From positions 4,943,779 through 5,007,778 of the forward strand of contig NZ_LT707006.1 of the NCBI RefSeq assembly GCF_900155865.1: a stretch of 64,000 nt of DNA, written 5' to 3'. Both the position numbers and the translations under genes were made by a program. The stretch is from Bacteroides bouchesdurhonensis. Its GTDB lineage: Bacteria; Bacteroidota; Bacteroidia; Bacteroidales; Bacteroidaceae. Numbering within the stretch: the stretch's first letter is position 1; every line of letters begins with the position of its first letter. Positions 1 through 9,153 of the stretch are shown here, one piece after another. The notes beneath the pieces are model-generated. The model did no database searches and was not told where the DNA came from. It saw only the letters and a list, made by a program, of their open reading frames with translations.

Positions 1-240
1 TACAATAAGTGGTAAACCATGAATTGTATTTCCTGTGAAGTTCTCACGTTCAGGATATACCCGCAACATACTGTTAGGTAAATGAACAGTAGGATAAGTC
101 GGCACGAGCAAGTGACTGATATTTCCGATATACGGATTAACATAATCTACCGGAGCTTTTTCCGGTGAACGATAAACTTTAGCTGTTAGAAATTGAAAAG
201 GGATCAGACATCCCAACAATAAGTACAAAATTTGCTTCAT
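1..240 (-). CDS. GH92 family alpha-mannosidase, N-terminal part (runs off the window)
   Basis: Only the first ~80 codons are present. The translation opens with a hydrophobic signal (MKQILYLLLGC...) containing a possible lipobox LLGC, followed by VDYVNPYIGN and HLLVPTYPTVHLPNSMLR, which is typical of the N-terminal beta-sandwich of GH92 exo-alpha-mannosidases of Bacteroides. These enzymes trim mannose from host or yeast glycans, usually in the periplasm or at the cell surface. An in-frame ATG 11 codons upstream (base 273) is possible, but the start at 240 places the signal peptide at the N terminus. Family assignment rests on the N-terminal motif only; linkage specificity cannot be read. Confidence 0.75.
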   Translation of the reverse strand, partial: MKQILYLLLGCLIPFQFLTAKVYRSPEKAPVDYVNPYIGNISHLLVPTYPTVHLPNSMLRVYPERENFTGNTIHGLPLIV

Positions 241-366
241 GGTATGATCTACTTGATTAATTAAAGTTTTCATGATGCAAATATAATCGCTATTCCCGAA
301 TAAATAGGCTGTCGCTAGAATTTACTAAAGATATGGCAAAGAATTTAACTCTTTTGGCAAAAGAAA

Positions 367-403
367 AAAGGATTTGTACTGATTAAAGCAGTTCAAATCC
401 TTT
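367..403 (-). terminator. Rho-independent terminator of rluA-type gene, overlapping its stop codon
   Basis: Ten-bp arms AAAGGATTTG (367-376) and CAAATCCTTT (394-403), with an inner ACTG/CAGT pair, are followed on the minus strand by a T-rich tract. The promoter-proximal arm encodes the last residues and stop of the pseudouridine synthase, so the hairpin begins inside the gene. Confidence 0.7.
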
Positions 404-1054
404 CCATAAATTTCCTTCGGGAAGAGGAGCTTCGAGTTCTATCTGTTCCTTGGAAACAGGATGTATAAACTTCACTCTTCGAGCATGTAAACAAATACTT
501 CCATCCGGGTTAGATCGTGGAGATCCATATTTCAAATCTCCCTTGATAGGACATCCCATTTTTGCCAACTGGCAACGAATCTGATGATGCCGTCCCGTCT
601 TCAAATCAACTTCCAGCAAATAATAGTTTTCCGAATGTCCGATCAACCGGTAATGTAGAATCGCTTTTTTACTATTCGGCACCTCTTTATCATAAGCATA
701 ACTCTTATTTTGCTTTTCGTTACGCACCAGAAAATGAATCAACTCACCTTCCGGTTCTCTCGGAGGATTCTTTACTACTGCCCAATAAGTCTTTTTCACT
801 TCACTTGTCCGGAACATTTCATTCAACCGGGTAAGTGCCTTACCAGTCTTTGCAAAAATAATAAGACCGCTTACGGGGCGGTCCAGTCGGTGCGTTACAC
901 CGAGAAAGACATTTCCGGGTTTCTGATACTTCTCTTTCAAGTACTGCTTTACAGTTTCCGAAAGAGGGGTATCTCCCGTTTTATCTCCCTGGACAATCTC
1001 GGAAGCGGTCTTATTGACTACAATGATATGGTTGTCTTCGTATACAACAGTCAT
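383..1054 (-). CDS. RluA-family rRNA/tRNA pseudouridine synthase
   Basis: A 223-residue protein with the RluA catalytic motif HRLDRPVSGL at residues 55-64; Asp58 is the expected nucleophile. The N terminus (VVYEDNHIIVVNK) is the usual first catalytic-domain strand, and there is no S4 RNA-binding domain, so it belongs to the short single-domain subgroup. The RNA target cannot be told from sequence. It lies 9 bp after fabG on the same strand and is probably co-transcribed with tetR-fabG; a terminator overlaps its 3' end. A second, S4-containing RluD-like paralogue is at 57432-58505. Confidence 0.9.
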   Translation of the reverse strand: MTVVYEDNHIIVVNKTASEIVQGDKTGDTPLSETVKQYLKEKYQKPGNVFLGVTHRLDRPVSGLIIFAKTGKALTRLNEMFRTSEVKKTYWAVVKNPPREPEGELIHFLVRNEKQNKSYAYDKEVPNSKKAILHYRLIGHSENYYLLEVDLKTGRHHQIRCQLAKMGCPIKGDLKYGSPRSNPDGSICLHARRVKFIHPVSKEQIELEAPLPEGNLWKGFELL

Positions 1055-1063
1055 TCTGCCTGA

Positions 1064-1810
1064 TTACATATTCATACCACCATCTACCTGAATCACCTGA
1101 CCCGATACGTAAGAAGACATATCTGATGCCAAGAAGGTAGCGATGTTTGCCACATCTTCAGGAGTACCACCACGACGCAAAGGAATTTTCTTTGCCCATT
1201 CTGCTCTTACTTCTTCAGAAAGAGAAGCAGTCATATCTGTCAGGATGAATCCCGGTGCAATAGCGTTAGCACGAATACCACGAGAGCCCAATTCCTGAGC
1301 AATAGACTTAGCTAATGCAATCATACCAGCCTTAGAAGCAGCATAGTTAGCTTGACCTGCATTACCGTGAACACCTACAACAGATGCCATGTTAATAACA
1401 CTACCCGCTTTTTGACGCATCATGATTGGTGTACAAGCATGGATAAAGTTGAATGCTGACTTCAAGTTTACATTGATCACCATATCCCACTGTTGTTCAC
1501 TCATACGCATCATCAAACCGTCACGAGTAATACCTGCATTATTTACCAAAATATCGATACGACCGAAATCTTTATGAATTTCTTCCACAACCTTTGCAGT
1601 ATCTTCGAAGTTGGCAGCATTAGAAGCATAACCTTTGGCTTTTACACCAAATGCTTCAAGTTCCTTAACTGTTTTATCTGCATTTTCATCAATTACCAGG
1701 TCAGTAAATGCAATGTTTGCTCCTTCAGCAGCAAACTTCAAAGCGATAGCTTTACCAATACCACGAGCAGCACCAGTTACAATAGCTGTTTTTCCGTCTA
1801 ATAATCCCAT
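1064..1810 (-). CDS. fabG: 3-oxoacyl-[acyl-carrier-protein] reductase FabG
   Basis: A 248-residue short-chain dehydrogenase/reductase, the usual FabG length. It has the NADPH-binding glycine motif TGAARGIG (residues 12-19), NNAGITRDG (90-98) and the catalytic Ser143, Tyr156 and Lys160 (YAASK). It reduces 3-oxoacyl-ACP in type II fatty-acid synthesis in the cytoplasm. It sits directly downstream of a TetR-type regulator with a 16-bp gap, suggesting one transcript; whether that regulator senses fatty acids is inference. SDR families overlap in sequence, but TRDG and the full length favour FabG. Confidence 0.92.
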   Translation of the reverse strand: MGLLDGKTAIVTGAARGIGKAIALKFAAEGANIAFTDLVIDENADKTVKELEAFGVKAKGYASNAANFEDTAKVVEEIHKDFGRIDILVNNAGITRDGLMMRMSEQQWDMVINVNLKSAFNFIHACTPIMMRQKAGSVINMASVVGVHGNAGQANYAASKAGMIALAKSIAQELGSRGIRANAIAPGFILTDMTASLSEEVRAEWAKKIPLRRGGTPEDVANIATFLASDMSSYVSGQVIQVDGGMNM

Positions 1811-1826
1811 ACTAAAAGTTATTTAA

Positions 1827-2417
1827 TTAAATTTTTGTTCTATGCAATGCGCCAAACACTATGTTAGACACATATCTATTTCTAGTTTCGTCATCCAAAT
1901 GAGCACCTATCTGCCCACGGATATAAGGTACTTCAATCCCTTTCACACAATAATGCACCAACTCAGCCGTCATCTCTACATCATCAATCTGAAATACTCC
2001 TTTCGATTGTCCTTCCAACAGCACTGCTTTGAAAAGCTGAATTTCTTTTGCATCGAATTTTTTCCGGACTTTCTCGACCCGCCATATATCACGAAAGAAG
2101 TTTGCACGTAATGTACCGTTTCGATAAACGACTTCTTTCACTGCATCCAACCGGGTATAGATCATTTCCAACATCTTCTCATCCGGAGATATATCTTTTT
2201 CAGCCACCCGCTTCATCATATCCGACAACATATCCAATTCTGTTTCCGCAACAGCCAAATAGATTTCATCCTTACTTTTAAAATAGGTATAAAGTGTTCG
2301 TCTACCTTTTTTAGAAGCAAGAGCGATATCATTCATTGTAGTATTCTCAACACCCATTTTTGCAAAAAGCTGACGGGCTACATCTACTAACTTGGCTTTT
2401 GTCTTGGATACGGTCAT
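1827..2417 (-). CDS. TetR/AcrR family transcriptional regulator
   Basis: A 196-residue protein with an N-terminal TetR helix-turn-helix: ARQLFAKMGVENTTMNDIA at about residues 14-32, then the recognition segment KKGRRTLYTYFKSKDEIY to about residue 53. The C-terminal ligand domain has no recognisable family. It heads the tetR-fabG-rluA run, so control of fabG and membrane lipid composition is a reasonable but unproven role. A TACTTTTG -7 element lies 35 bp upstream of the start. Confidence 0.9.
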   Translation of the reverse strand: MTVSKTKAKLVDVARQLFAKMGVENTTMNDIALASKKGRRTLYTYFKSKDEIYLAVAETELDMLSDMMKRVAEKDISPDEKMLEMIYTRLDAVKEVVYRNGTLRANFFRDIWRVEKVRKKFDAKEIQLFKAVLLEGQSKGVFQIDDVEMTAELVHYCVKGIEVPYIRGQIGAHLDDETRNRYVSNIVFGALHRTKI

Positions 2418-2451
2418 AAATTACAAATTGCACATTGCTGAATATTTTGAG

Positions 2452-2459
2452 CAAAAGTA
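2452..2459 (-). promoter_or_regulatory. -7 element upstream of tetR-fabG-rluA
   Basis: TACTTTTG on the minus strand matches the Bacteroides -7 consensus TANNTTTG and lies 35 bp before the tetR start. I see no clear -33 TTTG at the right distance. Confidence 0.5.
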
Positions 2460-2607
2460 ACTCTTTTCTTTAGACCATACAAGAAAACGGATAAAATATT
2501 AACATTTGTATATTAATAGGCACTAAAAAAGTTTAGGTATTACTTAACTCATTATCAGCTATATATAAATTGAAACATTACTTTATTGAAAAATAATCTG
2601 CAAATAA

Positions 2608-2638
2608 TTTGTTTATTCCAAAGAAAGCCGTACCTTTG
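2608..2638 (+). promoter_or_regulatory. Bacteroides-type promoter of the initiator tRNA
   Basis: TTTG (2608-2611) and TACCTTTG (2631-2638) are separated by 19 bp, a textbook -33/-7 arrangement, and end 14 bp before the tRNA 5' end. Confidence 0.8.
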
Positions 2639-2652
2639 CACCCGTTAAACAT

Positions 2653-2725
<73 letters not shown>

Positions 2726-2734
2726 CTTTTAAAA

Positions 2735-2762
2735 GAATCGCTTTTCAAGCGGTTCTTTTTTT
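2735..2762 (+). terminator. Terminator after initiator tRNA
   Basis: Nine-bp hairpin GAATCGCTT (2735-2743) / AAGCGGTTC (2747-2755) with one G-T pair, followed by a run of T. It ends the single-gene tRNA transcript. Confidence 0.85.
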
Positions 2763-3141
2763 ATGCTACTCCTTTCTTTTTGCTTATAATTATCAAGCAT
2801 TTCATTCCTATATCTAGAGATTTTATTCACAAGCCTTTTCTTAGTTATCAACCAAAACACGTCTAAGTTATTAACAGGCTAATTATCTTATTACCAACGA
2901 AATACCACTATTTTCTTCTAGTTTTAAACATATAAATCGTTTTTGTTAAACAGACTCTTATCAGAACCTAACAAAAGTTCCCAATGAACTTGTTAAGAAC
3001 TGATACACAATTTAGATTCAATAGATAGATTATCAGTATTCATGCAAAACGAACTTCCAGTTATCTAAAATCAACCTCCGCAAGTGTCCTTTCGATGTGC
3101 CAAAAGAAAACTATTGATATGTTTGACAGGTAATAATACTT
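2763..3141. other. Intergenic region without recognised genes
   Basis: AT-rich sequence between the tRNA terminator and the 3' end of rhaR. I see no convincing ORF, RNA or repeat; it is the meeting zone of two convergent units. Confidence 0.5.
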
Positions 3142-4041
3142 TTACTCCTCCCGACCGAAAGAACGATATTCCAACGGAGTCAGCCCCGTACGCTTCTTGA
3201 AAAAAGAAAAGAAATATTCAGTAGACTGAAAACCTAAAAAGAAAGAAATCTCTTTCACCGATTGGGAGGTTCCCACCAACAGTTGCTTAGCCTTACGTAG
3301 CTTCAACTCCTGAAAATATTTAGCAGGTGCATAACCGGTATATTCTTTAAACACTCGCCGGAACCATGAATAACTAATATTCAGCCTCATCGCCAACTCC
3401 TCAGGATCCACATTTCCTGAAACATTCTCATTCATTATTATCTTAGCTTGTTCTATTTTCTGATCGACATCACCCATTTCATAGACTTTGTTTTTAGAAA
3501 CAGAAAGAACTAATCCCATCATATGAAGCACAATACCGGAAAGATACTGTTGTGCTGAGATTTTATCCGCCTCAGCTACTTCGAGAGCACGAACGAACAA
3601 AGACACCAATTCTTCATTAATTCCTATTTCCAATATCTGTTGTTCTTGTGATAAGAAAGCATCATTGACAATTGTATCTATGACAGGTCCTTCAAAACCG
3701 ACATAATACTCCGTCCATCCGGTCTGCCGAAGCGGACGATACGTATGCCATTGTCCCGGAAATAAAACAATCAGCCTGCCTTTACAAACTTGCTTTTCAG
3801 AAGTTGAGTCGGAAGTAAACAAACCACGACCTTTGGTTATATAGACCAGTTGATACTCCCGTAATACCCGCCCTTTTTCTGTATTAAAAAAGTAACCGGA
3901 AGGATGATCTTTTAGAGGATAAGGGGAGCCAGGAGGAATCGACTGATAGCCAACAGTATTTACCCACAAACCGAATTTGCGATCCATATCATTCACTATC
4001 AAATATTTGAGTTCCAGTCCTAAACCATTATCTTCAGTCAT
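3142..4041 (-). CDS. rhaR: AraC-family regulator of rhamnose catabolism (RhaR)
   Basis: A 299-residue protein with an N-terminal cupin-like sensing domain (about 1-165) and a C-terminal AraC/XylS domain with two helix-turn-helix units: DPEELAMRLNISYSWFRRVF near residues 217-236, then SVKEISFFLGFQSTEYFFSF near 260-280 before the KKRTGLTPLEYR ending. It is adjacent to the rhamnose operon, where B. thetaiotaomicron carries RhaR, the activator of the rha genes. It has its own -7 box and is separated from the operon by a terminator, so it is probably transcribed independently. Overexpression of this regulator has been linked to metronidazole resistance in B. thetaiotaomicron (established knowledge, not visible here). 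Confidence 0.88.
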   Translation of the reverse strand: MTEDNGLGLELKYLIVNDMDRKFGLWVNTVGYQSIPPGSPYPLKDHPSGYFFNTEKGRVLREYQLVYITKGRGLFTSDSTSEKQVCKGRLIVLFPGQWHTYRPLRQTGWTEYYVGFEGPVIDTIVNDAFLSQEQQILEIGINEELVSLFVRALEVAEADKISAQQYLSGIVLHMMGLVLSVSKNKVYEMGDVDQKIEQAKIIMNENVSGNVDPEELAMRLNISYSWFRRVFKEYTGYAPAKYFQELKLRKAKQLLVGTSQSVKEISFFLGFQSTEYFFSFFKKRTGLTPLEYRSFGREE

Positions 4042-4072
4042 ACAAGCGTGTTTTCATGTAATTGAATAGATA

Positions 4073-4080
4073 CAAAAGTA
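4073..4080 (-). promoter_or_regulatory. -7 element of rhaR
   Basis: TACTTTTG on the minus strand, 32 bp upstream of the rhaR ATG and downstream of the operon terminator; it supports independent transcription of rhaR. No clear -33 TTTG seen. Confidence 0.55.
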
Positions 4081-4117
4081 GAAATTATTTTCAGAAAACA
4101 CACACCAGACAATAAAA

Positions 4118-4156
4118 AAACATTCGGAAAGTCTGCTTCGACATATCCGAATGTTT
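4118..4156 (-). terminator. Terminator of the rhamnose operon
   Basis: Eleven-bp perfect arms AAACATTCGGA (4118-4128) and TCCGAATGTTT (4146-4156) around a 17-nt loop with an inner GTC/GAC pair. On the minus strand a run of T follows. It lies between the rhamnosidase stop and rhaR. Confidence 0.8.
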
Positions 4157-4228
4157 TAAAGAACAAGTCCAAAAGATTATTCACATTCAATATTCCTTCA
4201 GATAATTCCATCTGAAAGAACATCTTAT

Positions 4229-6961
4229 TTATTGTTCAGAGGCAAACGTATATTTTCCAGAGCCCAACTCAACAACCAGTTTACCGTCACATTCCTTAAC
4301 GGAATGAATACCCGCCGGATCGTGAGGCACTTTCACATTAAACTTCAAAGGCAATTTAATGGTGGCGGTCGTATTGACCGGAATCGTAATATTCCATTCT
4401 AGTTTATCACCATTACGTTTCCAGAAGCTTTCTATTTTACCATAAGGTGAAACATGAGAAGCAGTTACATACGTTAATTTCTCAGGGAATACAGGTTCCA
4501 TCAAAATCTTTTTAAATCCAACTGAAGACGGATCATTCTTAATACCCGCCAAATCCTCATAGAACCATATCAACAGATCCCCTAAAAGCATTACATGGTT
4601 TCTTGAGTTCATAGCCGGATTAGCAGTATCACCATTCCACAATTCCCAGATTGTAGTAGCACCATTCTTAATCATATATCCCCAGGAAGGATAAGTATCA
4701 TTAGTCACAATCTTATATGCAAGTTCCAACCCACCATATTCGGTAAGTCCACGCATCAGATGTTGGATTCCTAATACTCCGACGCTTACATGTCCTTTGC
4801 AATCATTCTCCGTCTTTTCAACAACATTAGAGAACACCTTTTCTTCATAGCCCTCAGGAACCAAGCCAAGTCTGAGAGACAACAAGTTGGCTGTCACCGT
4901 ATTATTATCATACTGCGCAGTTTCCTGGTTAAAGAATTTATTGTTATATGCCTCTTTTATTTTCAGAGCTAGATTTGCATACTCTTTGGCATCTTCCGGC
5001 ACACCATTCATCTGTGCAAACTTCTCCATCAACTGCAAGATACTATAGAAAACAGTTGTACTCAACACCTCTCCATTTGTCTTCCGTGCAGGATCTTCCG
5101 AGTGGATCAAATCCGGTGATTCGGGAGGCATACACCAGTCACCATAAGTGTCTTTCACCAAAATATAATCTTTCATGTGATTATCAACCATATATTGAAC
5201 CCATCGTTTCATAGACGGATAACGATGTTTGATCGAATAATCATCCCCATACTGTTGATAAAGCATATCAGCTACATAGAAATATGCAGCAGGCCAAGTC
5301 ACATCATCATTGTAGATAGTCCAATAACGGGGAGATACGTCAGAGATACTTCCATTTTCACTCATGGACTCTTCAATATCAATCAGCCATTTCTTATACA
5401 TCAAAGCATTGCCCAAAACAAAACTTTCCCCATAGGCTCCGGTAGTACGATCACCCAACCATCCAAGACGTTCGTCACGTTGTGGACAATCAGTCGGCAT
5501 CCCCCGATAGTTTCCGCGGATTCCCCAATAAGCATTCTTATGAAGTTTATTAATCAATTCCTCAGAAGTCTCAAAAGTACCAGTCGTCGCCATTTCATCA
5601 TAAACAACCTTACCCACAAAATCGGAAACCGAAGGCTCGTAATCCAAACCGGATATTTCTATAAACTGGAAACCATGATAAACAAACGTGGGTTCCCAAA
5701 CAAACTCACCATCCCTTGCCGGAGTATAGACATCCGTCACAAGTGCGCTACGCAGATTATCCAGATACAATTCTGTTCCATTATCTTTCAGTACCTCAGC
5801 AAAACGCATCGTAATCGGCTTATCTTTTTTACCGGTTAATTTTACTTGCTGCAATCCGACCATATTTTGTCCCATGTCGACAATGTATCTTCCCTCTCCT
5901 ACTGATTTGATTGATACCGGTCTTATTTCCTCCATTACTTTCAGACTCGGAGAAATCTGAGCAACCAACTTACCTTTCGGTGACTCCATCAAATCGACTT
6001 TCGTCCATGCGGAATCATCATATCCATTTTCCGTCCACTTACCCAATTCGAGACGAGCATCATATTTCTCACCATCAAATTCATTATTTTCGGTGATAGG
6101 ACCTTTACTAGTCGCTTTCCAAGATTCATCACTGATAATAGATACTGTTTCACCATTATCATATTCCACATTCAATTGTGCGATGAGACGAGGTAAACCA
6201 AAACCAAGCATTGAATGTGCGCGCATAGAAAGATAACGACCGTTGCCCAAAGCTACTCCTACCGTATTAGTTCCATTCTTGACCATAGAAGTAACATCAT
6301 AAGTCAGATAAGGAACAGAAACATCATACCATGTAGGAAGCGGACCGAATACATCGTTTCCAATCCTTTCACCATTCATATAACATACAGAAGAGCCTAT
6401 CCCCGAAATATAAAGCACTGCACGTTTCGGCTTAGATTGCAAATCGAATTCTTTTCGCAAATAACGAGCCGGCAAAATCGACCTGTCACCATCCAGTTTC
6501 AGATTTACACTATCATTCAATCCGATCCATCGAGCCTTCCAGTCCGAATCGTTCAACAAAGCCATCGACCAACTCTGAATGCAACTTTCAGCCTTGTTAC
6601 CGGTATTTGACCACACTGTGACACGCCAATAATATTTCTTATTGGACTCAAGAGGTGCTCCTGCATATTCCACCATTGACGATTGATCAGAAACTACATG
6701 TCCGGTGTTCCAAACTAAATTAGTACTATCTTTCAAATCTTTCTCTGAGGTTGCAACTTCAATCTGATACGCTGTCTGCATCACATCTTGTTTATCACTT
6801 GCCAACAACCACGAAAAACGGGGATGAAGCGTAGAAACTCCCTCCGGATTTTTCTGCATTTCAACTGTAAGCCCAGAAATTTCTAAAGGGCCACCATTTT
6901 GCATTTTACAACCTACAAATAACAGAACCAACAGAAAAGTTAGAATTGTGTTCTTCATCAT
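4229..6961 (-). CDS. GH78 alpha-L-rhamnosidase, lipoprotein
   Basis: A 910-residue enzyme that cleaves terminal alpha-L-rhamnose. The N terminus is a lipoprotein signal (lipobox LFVGC) followed by KMQN, without the acidic surface-export signal, so a periplasm-facing location is inferred. Order: N-terminal Fn3-like domain (~25-135), beta-sandwich with the ISGIGSSVCYMNGERIG type motif (~180-205), (alpha/alpha)6 barrel with DCPQRDERLGW at 491-501 (Glu497 the expected general acid), and a C-terminal beta-sandwich. It is the last gene of the rha operon, 122 bp after rhaO, with a possible extra promoter in the gap (TACTTTTC, imperfect). Its position suggests release of the rhamnose that the rest of the operon degrades. 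Confidence 0.93.
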   Translation of the reverse strand: MMKNTILTFLLVLLFVGCKMQNGGPLEISGLTVEMQKNPEGVSTLHPRFSWLLASDKQDVMQTAYQIEVATSEKDLKDSTNLVWNTGHVVSDQSSMVEYAGAPLESNKKYYWRVTVWSNTGNKAESCIQSWSMALLNDSDWKARWIGLNDSVNLKLDGDRSILPARYLRKEFDLQSKPKRAVLYISGIGSSVCYMNGERIGNDVFGPLPTWYDVSVPYLTYDVTSMVKNGTNTVGVALGNGRYLSMRAHSMLGFGLPRLIAQLNVEYDNGETVSIISDESWKATSKGPITENNEFDGEKYDARLELGKWTENGYDDSAWTKVDLMESPKGKLVAQISPSLKVMEEIRPVSIKSVGEGRYIVDMGQNMVGLQQVKLTGKKDKPITMRFAEVLKDNGTELYLDNLRSALVTDVYTPARDGEFVWEPTFVYHGFQFIEISGLDYEPSVSDFVGKVVYDEMATTGTFETSEELINKLHKNAYWGIRGNYRGMPTDCPQRDERLGWLGDRTTGAYGESFVLGNALMYKKWLIDIEESMSENGSISDVSPRYWTIYNDDVTWPAAYFYVADMLYQQYGDDYSIKHRYPSMKRWVQYMVDNHMKDYILVKDTYGDWCMPPESPDLIHSEDPARKTNGEVLSTTVFYSILQLMEKFAQMNGVPEDAKEYANLALKIKEAYNNKFFNQETAQYDNNTVTANLLSLRLGLVPEGYEEKVFSNVVEKTENDCKGHVSVGVLGIQHLMRGLTEYGGLELAYKIVTNDTYPSWGYMIKNGATTIWELWNGDTANPAMNSRNHVMLLGDLLIWFYEDLAGIKNDPSSVGFKKILMEPVFPEKLTYVTASHVSPYGKIESFWKRNGDKLEWNITIPVNTTATIKLPLKFNVKVPHDPAGIHSVKECDGKLVVELGSGKYTFASEQ

Positions 6962-7083
6962 TATTCTTTATATCCTCCGGCAAAGCCAAACCAGCGTATA
7001 TTTAGCTCTACCGAAAAGTATATTATTAAATATATAATATAAAATAGTAAGCACGCTGAACTTACCAATCAATTCGTTTAATA

Positions 7084-8238
7084 TCAAAAAGCCTTCCGAT
7101 ACAGCACTTCAATCTCTTCCACAGATGTAGGACGCGGATTACCACCTGTACAAACATCATTGAAAGCAGCAACCGCCAATGCCGGAATATCTTCTTCTTT
7201 CACATTAATCTCATGCAATTTCTGCGGAATGCCAATACTAAGAGATAATGCTTTCACTGCATCCACAGCAGCTTTCACCCCTTCAGTTTCTGTCATTCCC
7301 TCCGTATTTACTCCCATTGCCTTAGCAATATTGATATACTTCGGAGCAGCCGGAGACTCAGCATTATACTCCATCACATAAGGCAATAGCAAAGCGTTAG
7401 CCACACCATGCGGAGTATCATAAAAAGCGCCCAACGGATGAGCCATTGAGTGTACGATTCCCAAGCCTACATTAGAAAATCCCATACCGGCAATATATTG
7501 AGCCTGAGACATTGCTTCACGGGCAGCCACATCTTTACCATTATCTACAGCTGCTTTCAGATTCTGAGCAATCATTTCAATAGCTTTCAGCTCAAACATA
7601 TCACTCATTGCCCAAGCACCCGGAGTGATATAACTCTCAATGGCATGAGTCAAAGCATCCATTCCTGTTGCAGCCGTCAAACCTTTTGGCATAGAATACA
7701 TCAATTCGGGATCTACAATAGCCACAGCAGGAATATCGTTCGGATCCACACAAACCATCTTTTTACGAGCATCTTCATCAATAATCACATAATTGATAGT
7801 CACTTCGGCAGCAGTTCCCGCCGTTGTAGGTAATGCAAAAGTAGGTACCGCTTTATTTTTAGTATCAGCTACCCCTTCCAGCGATTTTACGTCTGCAAAA
7901 TCCGGATTATTAACTACAATACCAATACCTTTTGCTGTATCTATGGAAGAACCTCCCCCCAACGCAACGATAAAGTCAGCACCAGAAGCCTGGTAAGCTT
8001 TCACTCCATTCTGAACATTGGCAATAGTAGGATTAGCTTTTACATCGCTATAGAGTTCATAAGGAATATGATTATCATCAAAAACCTTTATAATTTCAGC
8101 AGCAACACCAAACTTAATTAGGTCTTTATCAGTTACAAAAAATGCTTTTTTAAAGCCACGTCGAGCAGCTTCAACAGCAATCACACTTCTACATCCCGCA
8201 CCGAAATAAGAAGTTTCATTTAAAATAATCCGATTCAT
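7084..8238 (-). CDS. rhaO: Lactaldehyde reductase / iron-dependent alcohol dehydrogenase (RhaO, FucO-like)
   Basis: A 384-residue group III alcohol dehydrogenase. The NAD-binding segment GGGSSIDTAKGIG lies near residues 95-107 and the metal-binding histidines are in HSMAHPLGAFYDTPHG near 263-278. In rhamnose or fucose catabolism this enzyme reduces L-lactaldehyde to 1,2-propanediol, regenerating NAD+ anaerobically. It lies between rhaD and the rhamnosidase, which fixes its pathway; on sequence alone FucO and RhaO cannot be separated. The gap to rhaD is 42 bp. Confidence 0.93.
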   Translation of the reverse strand: MNRIILNETSYFGAGCRSVIAVEAARRGFKKAFFVTDKDLIKFGVAAEIIKVFDDNHIPYELYSDVKANPTIANVQNGVKAYQASGADFIVALGGGSSIDTAKGIGIVVNNPDFADVKSLEGVADTKNKAVPTFALPTTAGTAAEVTINYVIIDEDARKKMVCVDPNDIPAVAIVDPELMYSMPKGLTAATGMDALTHAIESYITPGAWAMSDMFELKAIEMIAQNLKAAVDNGKDVAAREAMSQAQYIAGMGFSNVGLGIVHSMAHPLGAFYDTPHGVANALLLPYVMEYNAESPAAPKYINIAKAMGVNTEGMTETEGVKAAVDAVKALSLSIGIPQKLHEINVKEEDIPALAVAAFNDVCTGGNPRPTSVEEIEVLYRKAF

Positions 8239-8280
8239 AGTTTGTTGTATTTTTAAAAGAGCGTCTATTCTTTAGAACTA

Positions 8281-9090
8281 TTATTTAGGCAATTTGAAGG
8301 CAACACTCATCTCCTTCATCTGCTCCTGACTCATTCCATCCGGTTCGAAGCCCATATTTTTGGCAGCAATATAAATCAACGCTGATTTATTTAACACATC
8401 AATCTGGTCAAAAGCTTGCATTACATCGCAATCCACAGCAAACACACCATGTTTTTCCCACATCACCACATCATAATCCTGCAATTCTTTAATCGTAGCT
8501 TCCGCCAATTCTACCGAACTTGGTAATTTATAAGGAATAATACCCAAACCACGAGGACAGAATGCCTTCGTTTCGGGAATCATACTCCACAATAAATTAG
8601 TAGCTACATCTTTCTCCAGAAATTTCCGGCAATGCGTCATTGCAATCAACTCAATTGGATGAGTATGTACCGACGCTTTATAAGGAGAGTTTTTACTCAA
8701 TAAATCATTGTGCACACTCAAATGAGAAGGTAATTCCGAAGTGGGGACAACCGGTTCGTCCGCAATAATAACATAACTGGCACAGTCATCCAGGATTCGG
8801 ATCACCGAACCGTTCTCCATCGGCCAGCGAGCCAAGTCACGCATACGTTTATTCGTTCCCTTACAATAGAAATAACATCCTTTGAGATAAGGCAATGTCA
8901 CTCCGATAGCTTTCACTTCACTAATCGGTTTCATCTCACGAATTTCATCATCTACAAACTCTGTGATATTAACAGTGATATTACCGCCATTACGTTCAGC
9001 CCATCCTTTTTGCCACAAGTATCCGGCCACCTCAGCTACCTTATTTACTTCTTTAGCTAATGCCGGGCGATTCTCTAAAATTGACTTCAT
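8281..9090 (-). CDS. rhaD: Rhamnulose-1-phosphate aldolase
   Basis: A class II zinc aldolase of 269 residues from the ATG at 9090. The open frame extends 12 codons further (to 9126), but MKSILENRPALAKEV matches the usual family start. Zinc ligands are His142 and His144 (VHTHPIELIAMTH), Glu119 in PTSELPSH is the expected catalytic acid, and a third histidine is in WEKHGVFA. It splits L-rhamnulose-1-phosphate into dihydroxyacetone phosphate and L-lactaldehyde in the cytoplasm. It sits between rhaT and rhaO in the operon. Confidence 0.93.
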   Translation of the reverse strand: MKSILENRPALAKEVNKVAEVAGYLWQKGWAERNGGNITVNITEFVDDEIREMKPISEVKAIGVTLPYLKGCYFYCKGTNKRMRDLARWPMENGSVIRILDDCASYVIIADEPVVPTSELPSHLSVHNDLLSKNSPYKASVHTHPIELIAMTHCRKFLEKDVATNLLWSMIPETKAFCPRGLGIIPYKLPSSVELAEATIKELQDYDVVMWEKHGVFAVDCDVMQAFDQIDVLNKSALIYIAAKNMGFEPDGMSQEQMKEMSVAFKLPK

Positions 9091-9153
9091 TATATATTTA
9101 TTTTTAATTAGGTGCGGATTACACAATCATCTGTGCAATCCGTACCCCAAATT

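Noticed and set aside
4038..4223. 61-codon minus-strand ORF between rhaR and the rhamnosidase
   Set aside because: It overlaps the operon terminator and the rhaR promoter, has no family features and low-complexity hydrophobic composition.
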